Part shown: positions 27,380 through 34,807 of the stretch, piece after piece
How positions within the stretch are numbered: position 1 is the stretch's first letter
Layout of the letters: the number at the start of each line of letters is the position of its first letter
Source: Anaerolineales bacterium
GTDB taxonomy: Bacteria > Chloroflexota > Anaerolineae > Anaerolineales > UBA4823
NCBI GenBank assembly: GCA_016935755.1
Contig: JAFGQI010000172.1
Location: forward strand, 1-45,287
Length of the DNA: 45,287 nucleotides
Reading direction: 5' to 3'
The notes under the pieces: model-generated
What the model saw: the letters and a program-made list of their open reading frames with translations, nothing else
What the model was told of the DNA's origin: nothing
The model's database searches: none
Translations under genes and position numbers: made by a program

Positions 27380-27937
27380 ATGATCGATGTTAATGATTTA
27401 CGCAAAGGGGTGACTTTTGAAATAGATAAGAACCTTTATAAGGTGTTGGATTATCATCACCATAAACCCGGCCGGGGGAACGCCACTATTCGTATCCGCA
27501 CGATTAATTTACGCACTGGCACGAATCTGGAAATGACTTTCCAATCTGGTGATCGTGTCCAGGATGTACGCCTGGATTACCATAACGTGCAATATCTGTA
27601 TAATGACGGACAATTCTATCATTTTATGGATTTGGAAACGTATGAGCAGCCGGCCATCCCGGGAGAAGTCTTAGGCGACCAGGCGCTCATGCTGAAAGAG
27701 GGTATGGAAGTAAAACTGACCATCTATGAAAACGAGCCTCTGGATGTGGAGCTGCCCCTGACGGTGGATTTACTGGTGACGGATGCTGAAATGTCCGTGC
27801 GGGGCGATACCGCCACTGGCGTGACCAAGAAGGTCACCACCGAGACGGGTTTGCAGGTTCAGGTGCCTGGTTTTGTTGATGTCGGAGATCGGATCCGCAT
27901 CAACACAACCGATGGCAGTTATGTGACGCGCGCATAG
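27380..27937 (+). CDS. efp: elongation factor P
   Basis: 185 residues, three-barrel translation factor that rescues ribosomes stalled at polyproline stretches. The order KGVTFEIDKNLYKVLDYHHHKPGRGNATIRIRT, then GDRVQDV, then the C-terminal GDRIRINTTDGSYVTRA is characteristic. The loop tip carries Arg32 (KPGRG) where Escherichia coli has the modified Lys34, so beta-lysylation of a lysine is not possible here. The gene is behind a good promoter and followed by a hairpin and the cysteine-rich gene. Confidence 0.97.
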   Translation: MIDVNDLRKGVTFEIDKNLYKVLDYHHHKPGRGNATIRIRTINLRTGTNLEMTFQSGDRVQDVRLDYHNVQYLYNDGQFYHFMDLETYEQPAIPGEVLGDQALMLKEGMEVKLTIYENEPLDVELPLTVDLLVTDAEMSVRGDTATGVTKKVTTETGLQVQVPGFVDVGDRIRINTTDGSYVTRA

Positions 27938-27940
27938 GGC

Positions 27941-27970
27941 GCCTGGGTGGGCAGTGTCAGCCCACCTGGC
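27941..27970 (+). terminator. hairpin after efp (attenuator-like)
   Basis: GGTGGGC (27946-27952) pairs with GCCCACC (27960-27966), helped by an outer 3-bp pairing. It lies in the 42-base gap between efp and the 27980 gene, followed by a moderately T-rich stretch. It could be a partial terminator. Confidence 0.4.
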
Positions 27971-27979
27971 CTTTGATTT

Positions 27980-28315
27980 ATGCGTACTCCTGCCGGAAAA
28001 GAATGCCAGTATTTTTATGGGGACTATTACCGCGGCCGCCAGCATGAAGAGTGCCGGCTGCTGAGTTCAGCCTCCCCGCCGCTCAAATGGTCTCCCGATC
28101 TTTGCCAGACCTGCCCGGTGCCGGGGATTCTGCTTGCCAATGCCTGTCCGCACATGATCCTCGAGCCGCGGCTGGAAAGGACTTTCCCTTTTCTCAAGCG
28201 GCAGGTGCGCGTTCAGGCCGTTTGCGCCCAATCGAGTCGTAAGGGCTTTGACCCGCATATTGGTTGCGGGTTATGCCACCCATTACCGCCTGAATTCACC
28301 GGAGAAGATTCGTGA
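27980..28315 (+). CDS. conserved cysteine-rich protein
   Basis: 111 residues, no recognised family name. Eight cysteines are arranged as single residues near 9 and 25, CQTCP near 42-45, one near 56, one near 82, and CGLC near 95-98. It looks like a small zinc-binding protein with two clusters (inference). Its TGA overlaps the next gene's GTG by 4 bases (GTGA at 28312-28315), so the two are tightly coupled. No good ribosome-binding site is seen before the ATG. Confidence 0.6.
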   Translation: MRTPAGKECQYFYGDYYRGRQHEECRLLSSASPPLKWSPDLCQTCPVPGILLANACPHMILEPRLERTFPFLKRQVRVQAVCAQSSRKGFDPHIGCGLCHPLPPEFTGEDS

Positions 28316-29520
28316 CCCTTACACTGCTGCTCGATCTGGATGACACCCTGCTGGATAACAATATTGACGCGTTTCTCCCGCAGTACCTGAGCGCGTTCTC
28401 AAACTTTGTGGCTGACAAAGTCCCCCCTGATCGTTTTGTCAGCACGTTGTTGCTGGGGACGCGCGCCATGGTCAAGAACCGGCGACCGGATTGCACCTTG
28501 CGCGAGGTATTCGAAAGTAACTTTTTCCCTGTGCTGGATTTGGATGCGGCAGAGTTCCAGGATATTGCGGACCAGTTTTACAAGCAAATTTTTCCCACCC
28601 TGCGAACCCATACCCGCTTTCGACCCGAAGCGGTAGAGATGGTGCAAGAGTTCCTCCGGCGCGGCTATCGAGTCGCGATTGCCACAAACCCCCTCTTTCC
28701 CCGCATGGCGATCGAGCATCGTTTGAGTTGGGCCGGATTGCCTGTAGACCAATATCCCTTTGAGCTGGTTACATCTTACGAGAGTTTTCATTTTACCAAG
28801 CCGGATACCGCATACTTTGGCGAAGTCATGGCGCGGTTGGGTTGGCCGGACGGCCCGGTATTGGTGGTTGGCGATGATCTGGCAAATGATATTTCCCCTG
28901 CCCGGCGGCTGGGACTGGCAGCATTCTGGGTGGGCAAGGATGGTCTGCCATCTTCTGCTCAGGACGGTCCAACTGCTTCGGGGAATTTGAGCGATATCCT
29001 GCGTTGGATCGATTCTCAACCTTCCGGGGAGATGCAGACAGATTTTACCTCTCCCGAGGCGATGCTGGCGATCCTGCGCTCCACGCCAGCGGCAATGGAT
29101 GGGATGCTGCGCGGTCTGGCTGTGCCTGCCTGGACTCGCCAGCCGTTCGCGGGTGAATGGAGCCTGGTGGAAGTCATCTGCCATCTGCGTGATGTGGATC
29201 AGGAGGTCAATCTGGAGCGTGTACGTAAGGTAGTCGATGAGACGAACCCCTTTATCCCAGGTAAGGACACTGATCCGTGGGCTGTCGAGCGGGGTTATAA
29301 CCAACAGAATGGAGAGCAGGCTTTGCAGGAGTTTACAGCGACGCGGCTGAAGCTCCTGGACTTGTTGGAAAACCTGCCGGCAGAAGGCTGGCGGCGCCCG
29401 GCGCGCCATGCCATTTTTGGCCCCACTTTACTGTCTGAACTGGTCAATATTATCGCCTCTCACGACCGCTTGCATATTCAGCAAATCTACACCCTCATCA
29501 AAGCGATCTCATCTACCTGA
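28312..29520 (+). CDS. HAD-family hydrolase fused to a DinB-like domain
   Basis: 402 residues. Residues 1-235 are a HAD hydrolase: LLLDLDDTLL (Asp8, Asp10), ATNPLF (motif II Thr), TKPDTAYF (motif III Lys) and VVGDDLANDI (motif IV acids). Residues 245-400 are a DinB/DUF664-type four-helix bundle: GEWSLVEVICHLRDVDQEV and a final SHDRLHIQQI, which give the metal-binding histidines. HAD enzymes dephosphorylate small molecules; DinB-like domains often bind a metal and a thiol cofactor. The fusion is unusual. Starts with GTG overlapping the cysteine-rich gene by 4 bases. Confidence 0.85.
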   Translation: MTLTLLLDLDDTLLDNNIDAFLPQYLSAFSNFVADKVPPDRFVSTLLLGTRAMVKNRRPDCTLREVFESNFFPVLDLDAAEFQDIADQFYKQIFPTLRTHTRFRPEAVEMVQEFLRRGYRVAIATNPLFPRMAIEHRLSWAGLPVDQYPFELVTSYESFHFTKPDTAYFGEVMARLGWPDGPVLVVGDDLANDISPARRLGLAAFWVGKDGLPSSAQDGPTASGNLSDILRWIDSQPSGEMQTDFTSPEAMLAILRSTPAAMDGMLRGLAVPAWTRQPFAGEWSLVEVICHLRDVDQEVNLERVRKVVDETNPFIPGKDTDPWAVERGYNQQNGEQALQEFTATRLKLLDLLENLPAEGWRRPARHAIFGPTLLSELVNIIASHDRLHIQQIYTLIKAISST

Positions 29521-29663
29521 TGTAAGTCCCCCAAAATCTCAATAAGACCTGGCCGGCGACCATTTGTCATGGGTGGTTGTAGAGGCTTTTTGGCGCGTCT
29601 ATTTTCACTGGGTAGTGTTAATAAGTCGATTCCTGATTCTTCGCGCTGCTTACGGAGGCTGAT

Positions 29664-30929
29664 ATGCGACAAAGAGTGGTTATCACCGGGCTGGGGTGTG
29701 TCAGCCCACTGGGCAATAATGTGTCTAATGCCTGGGAAGCCTTGATCAAGGGGCAATCTGGCATTGATTGGATTACCAGTTTTGATGCCGGTGGATTTGA
29801 AACGCGTTTCGCGGCAGAAGTCAAGGAGTTTGATGGGGCAGCTCTGTTTGGGAACCGCGAAGCGCGCCGGATGGATCGCTTTGCCCAATTTGCAGTCGCC
29901 TCTGCCCTGCAAGCAGTTGAGAATGCTGGGCTGAAGATCCATGATGACAACCGAGACCGCATCGGCGTGGTGGTTGGCACGGGCATTGGCGGGATGGGAA
30001 CGCTATATGAGCAGATGCGGGTTTTCGCAGATCGGGGGCCCAGGCGGGTCAGCCCATTTCTGGTGCCCATGATGCTTCCGGATACGGCAGCGGGGATGGT
30101 TGCCATTCAGCTGGGGGTGCGTGGGCCGAATATGGCGGTGGTTACAGCCTGCGCCACCGGCACCAACGCGGTGGGCGAGGCGACAGAGATCATCCGCCGC
30201 GGCTATGCCGATGTTGTCCTGGCTGGCGGCAGTGAGGCAGCCATTGTGCCGATTGCCATCGCCGGGATGAACGTGATGGGGGCGCTGTCCATCCGTAATG
30301 ATGATCCACAGAAAGCCTCGCGGCCGTTCGACAGGGGACGAGACGGGTTTGTAATTGGCGAGGGCGCTGCCATACTGGTTCTGGAATCACTTGAGCATGC
30401 CGTCCGGCGTGGGGCAGCCATCCTGGCTGAGCTCAGCGGCTATGGCGCGACCAATGACGCCTACCACATTTCTGCGCCAGCGGAGAATGGGGCGGGCGCA
30501 GCGAGGTGCATGCGCAATGCTCTTGTGGATGCAGGTTTGTCGTGTGAGGCGATTGACTATATAAATGCTCATGGCACCAGCACACAGCTTAATGATAAAA
30601 GCGAAACGGCGGCGATAAAAAGCGTCTTTGGCGAGCGAGCTTACAAAATTCCAGTCTCCTCTACCAAGTCAATGACCGGTCATCTGCTGGGCGCTTCTGG
30701 CGCCCTGGAGGCGTTGTTTTGCGTCAAAATACTGCAGGAAGGCATCCTGCCGCCAACCATCAATTATGAAGAACCTGACCCGGAGTGTGACCTGGATTAT
30801 GTGCCGAATACCACCCGCCGCGTCGCGGTTCAGCGGGTGATGTCCAATTCCTTTGGCTTTGGGGGGCATAACGCCACGATTATCTTGAGCCGGGCGGAGC
30901 TTGAAGATGGCTCAACGCGCCTGATTTAG
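29664..30929 (+). CDS. fabF: 3-oxoacyl-[acyl-carrier-protein] synthase II
   Basis: 421 residues. Elongates acyl-ACP with malonyl-ACP in type II fatty-acid synthesis. Catalytic triad visible: TACATG (Cys163), INAHGTST (His303), MTGHLLGASG (His340). GGAGG is 5 bases before the ATG. Precedes fabH by 11 bases. The 143-base gap before it shows no gene or clear promoter. Confidence 0.95.
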   Translation: MRQRVVITGLGCVSPLGNNVSNAWEALIKGQSGIDWITSFDAGGFETRFAAEVKEFDGAALFGNREARRMDRFAQFAVASALQAVENAGLKIHDDNRDRIGVVVGTGIGGMGTLYEQMRVFADRGPRRVSPFLVPMMLPDTAAGMVAIQLGVRGPNMAVVTACATGTNAVGEATEIIRRGYADVVLAGGSEAAIVPIAIAGMNVMGALSIRNDDPQKASRPFDRGRDGFVIGEGAAILVLESLEHAVRRGAAILAELSGYGATNDAYHISAPAENGAGAARCMRNALVDAGLSCEAIDYINAHGTSTQLNDKSETAAIKSVFGERAYKIPVSSTKSMTGHLLGASGALEALFCVKILQEGILPPTINYEEPDPECDLDYVPNTTRRVAVQRVMSNSFGFGGHNATIILSRAELEDGSTRLI

Positions 30930-30940
30930 GAACATATCCG

Positions 30941-32047
30941 ATGAGCCCATATGCCCATATCACCGGTTGGGGTATGGCCGTGCCCGAACGCGTCCTGACC
31001 AATCATGACCTGGCCCAGATAGTGGATACCAGCGATGAATGGATCCTCGAGCGGACAGGTATCCGTGAACGGCGCATTGCCAGCGATGAGCAGACCACAG
31101 CTTCCCTGGCAACTGATGCTGCCCTGAAGGCCCTGGAAATGGCCAGGCTGAACCCTGCCAACCTGGATTTAATCATCGTTGCGACTTCCTCGCCAGAATA
31201 TATTTTCCCGGCAACAGCCTGCCTGGTTCAGGATCGGATTGGCGCCAACCGGGCGGGTGCGTTCGACCTGATGGCAGCCTGCACCGGGTTTATTTTCGCC
31301 CTGAATATCGCTGCTCAGGCAATTCGCAGCGGAGATGTGCGCAGCGCTCTGGTGATTGGCGCAGAAACGCTTTCGCGGCTGGTAGACTGGAAAGACCGGA
31401 ATACCTGCATCCTGTTCGGGGATGGGGCAGGCGCCTTCGTGCTGCAGGCCGACCCGCAGCGTGGGGGGCTGCTGTCTGCTGTGATGCGCTCGGATGGATC
31501 AGGCAGCGACTTGTTATCTGTGCCTGGCGGCGGCAGCCGCCACCCGGCCACCCTGGAGACGGTCGAGCAGGGCTGGCATTATATCCAGATGAAAGGGCGG
31601 GAGGTTTTCCGGTTTGCCACGCGTGTGATGGCCCAGGCCACCCAAGAGGCGGTGGAGAATGCTCAACTGACCATGGAGGATATCGCCATAATTATCCCTC
31701 ACCAGGCCAATATGCGTATCATCGAAGCTGCGGCGCGCTCAATGCGTGTGCCCATAGATCGCTGCTATGTCAATATTGAAAGTTATGGCAACACCTCCAC
31801 GGCCTCTATCCCGATTGCCGCCTGTGAGGCAGTCCAAAATGGGCGGCTAAAACCGGGCGATCCGGTAGTGTTTGTGGGCTTTGGCGCTGGTCTGACCTGG
31901 GGAGCCGCCGTTGCCCAATGGACAGGGCCTTTCCCCGGGACGCGCCCTGGGTTGCCTGTGCGTTATCGCATCTATGCCCGACTGCGTTCGCTGTTGAAGC
32001 GGCTGCTGCGCCGTATCGACGCCTTATTCTTATGGTCGGATGACTGA
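30941..32047 (+). CDS. fabH: 3-oxoacyl-[acyl-carrier-protein] synthase III
   Basis: 368 residues. Starts fatty-acid chains by condensing an acyl-CoA with malonyl-ACP. Catalytic residues are Cys114 (AACTGF), His254 (PHQANMR) and Asn284 (SYGNTS). The body ends near residue 330; a further 38 residues form a basic, arginine-rich tail with a likely amphipathic helix (RYRIYARLRSLLKRLLRRI), which is not part of the usual FabH fold of about 320-330 residues. Next to fabF, so both are probably cotranscribed; the start substrate (straight or branched) cannot be read. Confidence 0.92.
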   Translation: MSPYAHITGWGMAVPERVLTNHDLAQIVDTSDEWILERTGIRERRIASDEQTTASLATDAALKALEMARLNPANLDLIIVATSSPEYIFPATACLVQDRIGANRAGAFDLMAACTGFIFALNIAAQAIRSGDVRSALVIGAETLSRLVDWKDRNTCILFGDGAGAFVLQADPQRGGLLSAVMRSDGSGSDLLSVPGGGSRHPATLETVEQGWHYIQMKGREVFRFATRVMAQATQEAVENAQLTMEDIAIIIPHQANMRIIEAAARSMRVPIDRCYVNIESYGNTSTASIPIAACEAVQNGRLKPGDPVVFVGFGAGLTWGAAVAQWTGPFPGTRPGLPVRYRIYARLRSLLKRLLRRIDALFLWSDD

Positions 32048-32049
32048 AG

Positions 32050-32067
32050 CGCTCAATTGTTAGAGCG
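32050..32067 (+). terminator. weak hairpin after fabH
   Basis: CGCTC (32050-32054) pairs with GAGCG (32063-32067) around an 8-base loop, followed by T-rich sequence about 15 bases on. This is a weak terminator candidate before ftsH, which may have its own promoter in the 120-base gap. Confidence 0.3.
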
Positions 32068-32168
32068 TTGTTAGAAATCTCCTTTTTCTACTCCGAATTC
32101 CTACCCCGCCTACCCAGAGGTTGGTATAATCACGGCGCATAACGCGGATTGAATGATTTGGAGGTATT

Positions 32169-34034
32169 GTGAACCCGACCCGCAACCGTTCTTCACTTAT
32201 TTATCTGCTGCTGATCGTTGCCATCGTTTCGATGGTGGTGTATAACTTCCGGCAGCAGTCGACCGGGCAAGAATCTTTGACGATTAATGAGTTATCTGCA
32301 GCCATCCAGCGCGGCGAAGTAGAACGCATTATTGAGGATGAAGATCGCCTGGAGGTTGTTTATCGCGGCGGCGAAAAACGCAGTCTTTCGCACAAAGAAA
32401 GCAGCGCCACCCTGGTAGAACAGCTAAAAGAATTAGGTGTGACTACAGAGCAGCTTAACCCTGAAGTCATCAAACTCGAGATCAAGCCCCCCAGCGCCTG
32501 GTTGAATGTGGCAACGATCCTGGGCTATATTCTACCCTTTGCCTTCCTGGCGATCGTCTTCTGGTTTGTGTTCCGGCAGGCGCAGGGCAGCAACAACGCA
32601 GCCATGTCTTTTGGCAAATCTCGCGCTCGCATGTTTACCGGCGACCAGCCTTCGGTCACGTTCCTGGATGTAGCTGGTGTGGAAGAGGCCAAGGAAGAAC
32701 TGCAGGAGGTAGTTGAGTTCCTGCGTGAACCAGAGAAATTTATCTCTCTAGGGGCGCGTATTCCCAAGGGCGTATTGTTGGTTGGGCCTCCTGGGACGGG
32801 CAAGACCTTACTGGCTAAGGCGGTCTCAGGCGAGGCTGGCGTACCCTTCTTTTCCATCTCTGGTTCAGAATTTGTGGAGATGTTCGTGGGTGTAGGCGCC
32901 AGCCGTGTGCGCGATCTGTTCGATCAGGCCAAACGTCATTCCCCCTGTATCGTGTTTGTGGATGAAATCGATGCGGTAGGGCGGCAGCGTGGCGCTGGAT
33001 TAGGGGGCAGCCATGACGAACGCGAGCAAACCCTGAATCAGATGCTGGTTGAGATGGATGGTTTCGACACGGATACCAATGTGATTATCATGGCAGCCAC
33101 CAACCGGCCAGATATCCTCGATCCGGCTTTGCTGCGTCCTGGCCGTTTTGACCGCCGGGTTGTCCTGGACCGCCCGGATATGCGTGGCCGAGAGGCAATC
33201 CTTAAGGTGCACACCAAGGGCAAGCCGCTGGATCCGGTTGTGGATTTGGGCGTTCTGGCTCGCTCTACTCCGGGTTTTGTAGGCGCTGATCTGGAGAATA
33301 TGGTCAATGAAGGCGCGATCCTGGCAGCTCGCCGCAATAAAAAAGTGATCGGCCAGTCGGAGCTGGAAGAAGCAATCGAGCGCGTGATTGCTGGCCCAGA
33401 GCGCAAGAGCCGTTTGATCAGCGAAGAAGAAAAACGTATTGTAGCCTATCACGAAGCTGGTCATGCGGTGGTCATGAACGCCCTGACCGAAGCCGACCCG
33501 GTGCACAAGGTTTCGATTATTGCTCGCGGAATGGCGGGCGGATACACCCTGACGCTGCCCGAAGAAGATCGCACCCTGATGGGGCGCAAGAAAATGATCT
33601 CAGATATGGTTGGCTTATTGGGAGGGCGCGCGGCAGAAGCGATCGTTTTTGACGATATCACCTCCGGCGCGGCCAATGACCTGGAGCGCGTCACCCACGT
33701 AGCTCGAACAATGGTCACTCGCCTGGGAATGAGCAGCCAGCTCGGTCCGATGGTGTATGGTCAGAAAGAGGAATTGATTTTCCTGGGGCGCGAAATTTCC
33801 GAGCAGCGCGATTACTCGGAAGCTGTGGCAGAGGAGATCGACGAAGAAGTCCGCCGCCTGGTGAGCGACGCTTACGAAAGAGCGGTGCAGATCCTTAACG
33901 AGCATCGCCAATTCCTGGATGCAGTGGCGCAGCGCCTGCTCGAAGTCGAAACGATCTCCCGTGAGGAATTCGAAAGCATCTTCCCTCCACCGGTGCCAAA
34001 GAATAATGGCACACCTATGCCTGTTGCAGCCTGA
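32169..34034 (+). CDS. ftsH: ATP-dependent zinc metalloprotease FtsH
   Basis: 621 residues. Two membrane helices (about 10-25 and 112-136), an AAA+ domain with Walker A GPPGTGKT (206-213), Walker B IVFVDEID and second region of homology, and zinc protease HEAGH (428-432). Degrades membrane and short-lived cytosolic proteins. Starts with GTG at 32169, with GGAGG 6 bases upstream. A strong terminator follows. Sits after fabF-fabH, plausible for membrane lipid quality control. Confidence 0.97.
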   Translation: MNPTRNRSSLIYLLLIVAIVSMVVYNFRQQSTGQESLTINELSAAIQRGEVERIIEDEDRLEVVYRGGEKRSLSHKESSATLVEQLKELGVTTEQLNPEVIKLEIKPPSAWLNVATILGYILPFAFLAIVFWFVFRQAQGSNNAAMSFGKSRARMFTGDQPSVTFLDVAGVEEAKEELQEVVEFLREPEKFISLGARIPKGVLLVGPPGTGKTLLAKAVSGEAGVPFFSISGSEFVEMFVGVGASRVRDLFDQAKRHSPCIVFVDEIDAVGRQRGAGLGGSHDEREQTLNQMLVEMDGFDTDTNVIIMAATNRPDILDPALLRPGRFDRRVVLDRPDMRGREAILKVHTKGKPLDPVVDLGVLARSTPGFVGADLENMVNEGAILAARRNKKVIGQSELEEAIERVIAGPERKSRLISEEEKRIVAYHEAGHAVVMNALTEADPVHKVSIIARGMAGGYTLTLPEEDRTLMGRKKMISDMVGLLGGRAAEAIVFDDITSGAANDLERVTHVARTMVTRLGMSSQLGPMVYGQKEELIFLGREISEQRDYSEAVAEEIDEEVRRLVSDAYERAVQILNEHRQFLDAVAQRLLEVETISREEFESIFPPPVPKNNGTPMPVAA

Positions 34035-34063
34035 TCTGTTGCTGTATGAAGCTTAACGGTTCC

Positions 34064-34103
34064 AAAGCAGCGTGAAATGATTGATTCAATTTCACGCTGC
34101 TTT
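34064..34103 (+). terminator. terminator after ftsH
   Basis: Perfect 15-bp stem (34064-34078 with 34089-34103), 10-base loop, then ATTTTGT. Strong rho-independent terminator. Confidence 0.9.
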
Positions 34104-34193
34104 ATTTTGTAAGAAGATGGCCTCGTTCTGCTGGGCTGATTAATCCATTTATGCATCACTTAATATCAATCTTGAAAAATATTAAAAATAGAC

Positions 34194-34222
34194 TTGACAT
34201 TTTTAAAAATTATATGTATAAT
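34194..34222 (+). promoter_or_regulatory. consensus sigma70 promoter
   Basis: TTGACA (34194-34199), exactly 17 bases, TATAAT (34217-34222): both boxes are perfect. It lies in an A/T-rich spacer and drives the SHOCT-like gene at 34295. A copy of TAATATCAA lies just upstream of it (34161-34169) and again at 34251-34259. Confidence 0.9.
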
Positions 34223-34240
34223 AATGCTATATTATGAAGG

Positions 34241-34258
34241 TGATATTCAATAATATCA
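34241..34258. promoter_or_regulatory. possible operator (7-bp inverted repeat)
   Basis: TGATATT (34241-34247) and AATATCA (34252-34258) flank CAAT. This perfect inverted repeat lies about 20 bases after the -10 box, within the expected early transcript, and one arm belongs to the repeated word TAATATCAA. Fits a repressor site for the strong promoter (inference). Confidence 0.5.
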
Positions 34259-34294
34259 AGATAGTCGTGACGAGAAGAGTAAGGAGTGCATGAG

Positions 34295-34693
34295 ATGAAC
34301 AACAACTCGACCATAAACGATGATGAGCGCATGAGAATCTTGAAGATGATCGAAGAGGGTAAGATCACGGCTGGTGAAGGCGCTGAACTGCTGAACGCCT
34401 TGAATCAGGGGCGTAAAGTGCGCCCTCCAGAGGTGAAAGCCGCTCCCCCAGAAGGCAGCCCACGCTGGTTTAAAATCAGCGTGACGGACCTGGTGACCGG
34501 TAAGCACAAGGCGCGGGTGACGATCCCATTTTCGTTGATGGATTGGGGGCTGAAGATTGGCGCCCAGTTTGCTCCTGAGATTGCCGTTGGTATGGAGGAT
34601 TGGCAGCAGGCGTTTCAATCGGGCGTTGAGGGGAAAATCATTGATGTTGTTGATGAAGAAGACGGCGAACATGTGGAAATTTATGTTGAATAA
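34295..34693 (+). CDS. SHOCT-like domain protein
   Basis: 132 residues. The N-terminal 35 residues (DERMRILKMIEEGKITAGEGAELLNAL) match the short helical SHOCT-like module seen in YvlB/LiaX-type stress proteins; the C-terminal part (RWFKISVTDLVTGKHKARVTIPFSLMDWGLKIGAQFAP) is a conserved partner region. No membrane helix, so cytoplasmic. ATG at 34295 with AAGGAG 8 bases upstream is chosen over a GTG at 34286 that lies in the ribosome-binding site. The promoter is the best in the window and a strong terminator follows, so it is likely made in quantity or strongly repressed. Confidence 0.75.
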   Translation: MNNNSTINDDERMRILKMIEEGKITAGEGAELLNALNQGRKVRPPEVKAAPPEGSPRWFKISVTDLVTGKHKARVTIPFSLMDWGLKIGAQFAPEIAVGMEDWQQAFQSGVEGKIIDVVDEEDGEHVEIYVE

Positions 34694-34721
34694 TTCGATC
34701 TAAAGATCGCAACTTGGCAGG

Positions 34722-34761
34722 CTGGCAGTTTTGTAAGGTAGGAACTGCCAGTTTGTTTTTT
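34722..34761 (+). terminator. terminator after the SHOCT-like gene
   Basis: 9-bp stem CTGGCAGTT/AACTGCCAG (34722-34730 with 34743-34751), 12-base loop, then TTTGTTTTTT. Strong rho-independent terminator. Confidence 0.9.
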
Positions 34762-34778
34762 AATTTGGATGCTTGTTG

Positions 34779-34784
34779 TATAAT
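34779..34784 (+). promoter_or_regulatory. possible -10 element for the kinase operon
   Basis: TATAAT 24 bases before the start codon at 34808, right after the terminator. The -35 region lies in the terminator T run and is not convincing. Confidence 0.35.
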
Positions 34785-34807
34785 CAAAGAGAAGGCTCCC
34801 CAAATCG

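Noticed and set aside
28399..29409. 336-residue minus-strand frame inside the HAD-DinB gene
   Set aside because: Long only because of high GC at third positions; the HAD and DinB motifs are on the plus strand.
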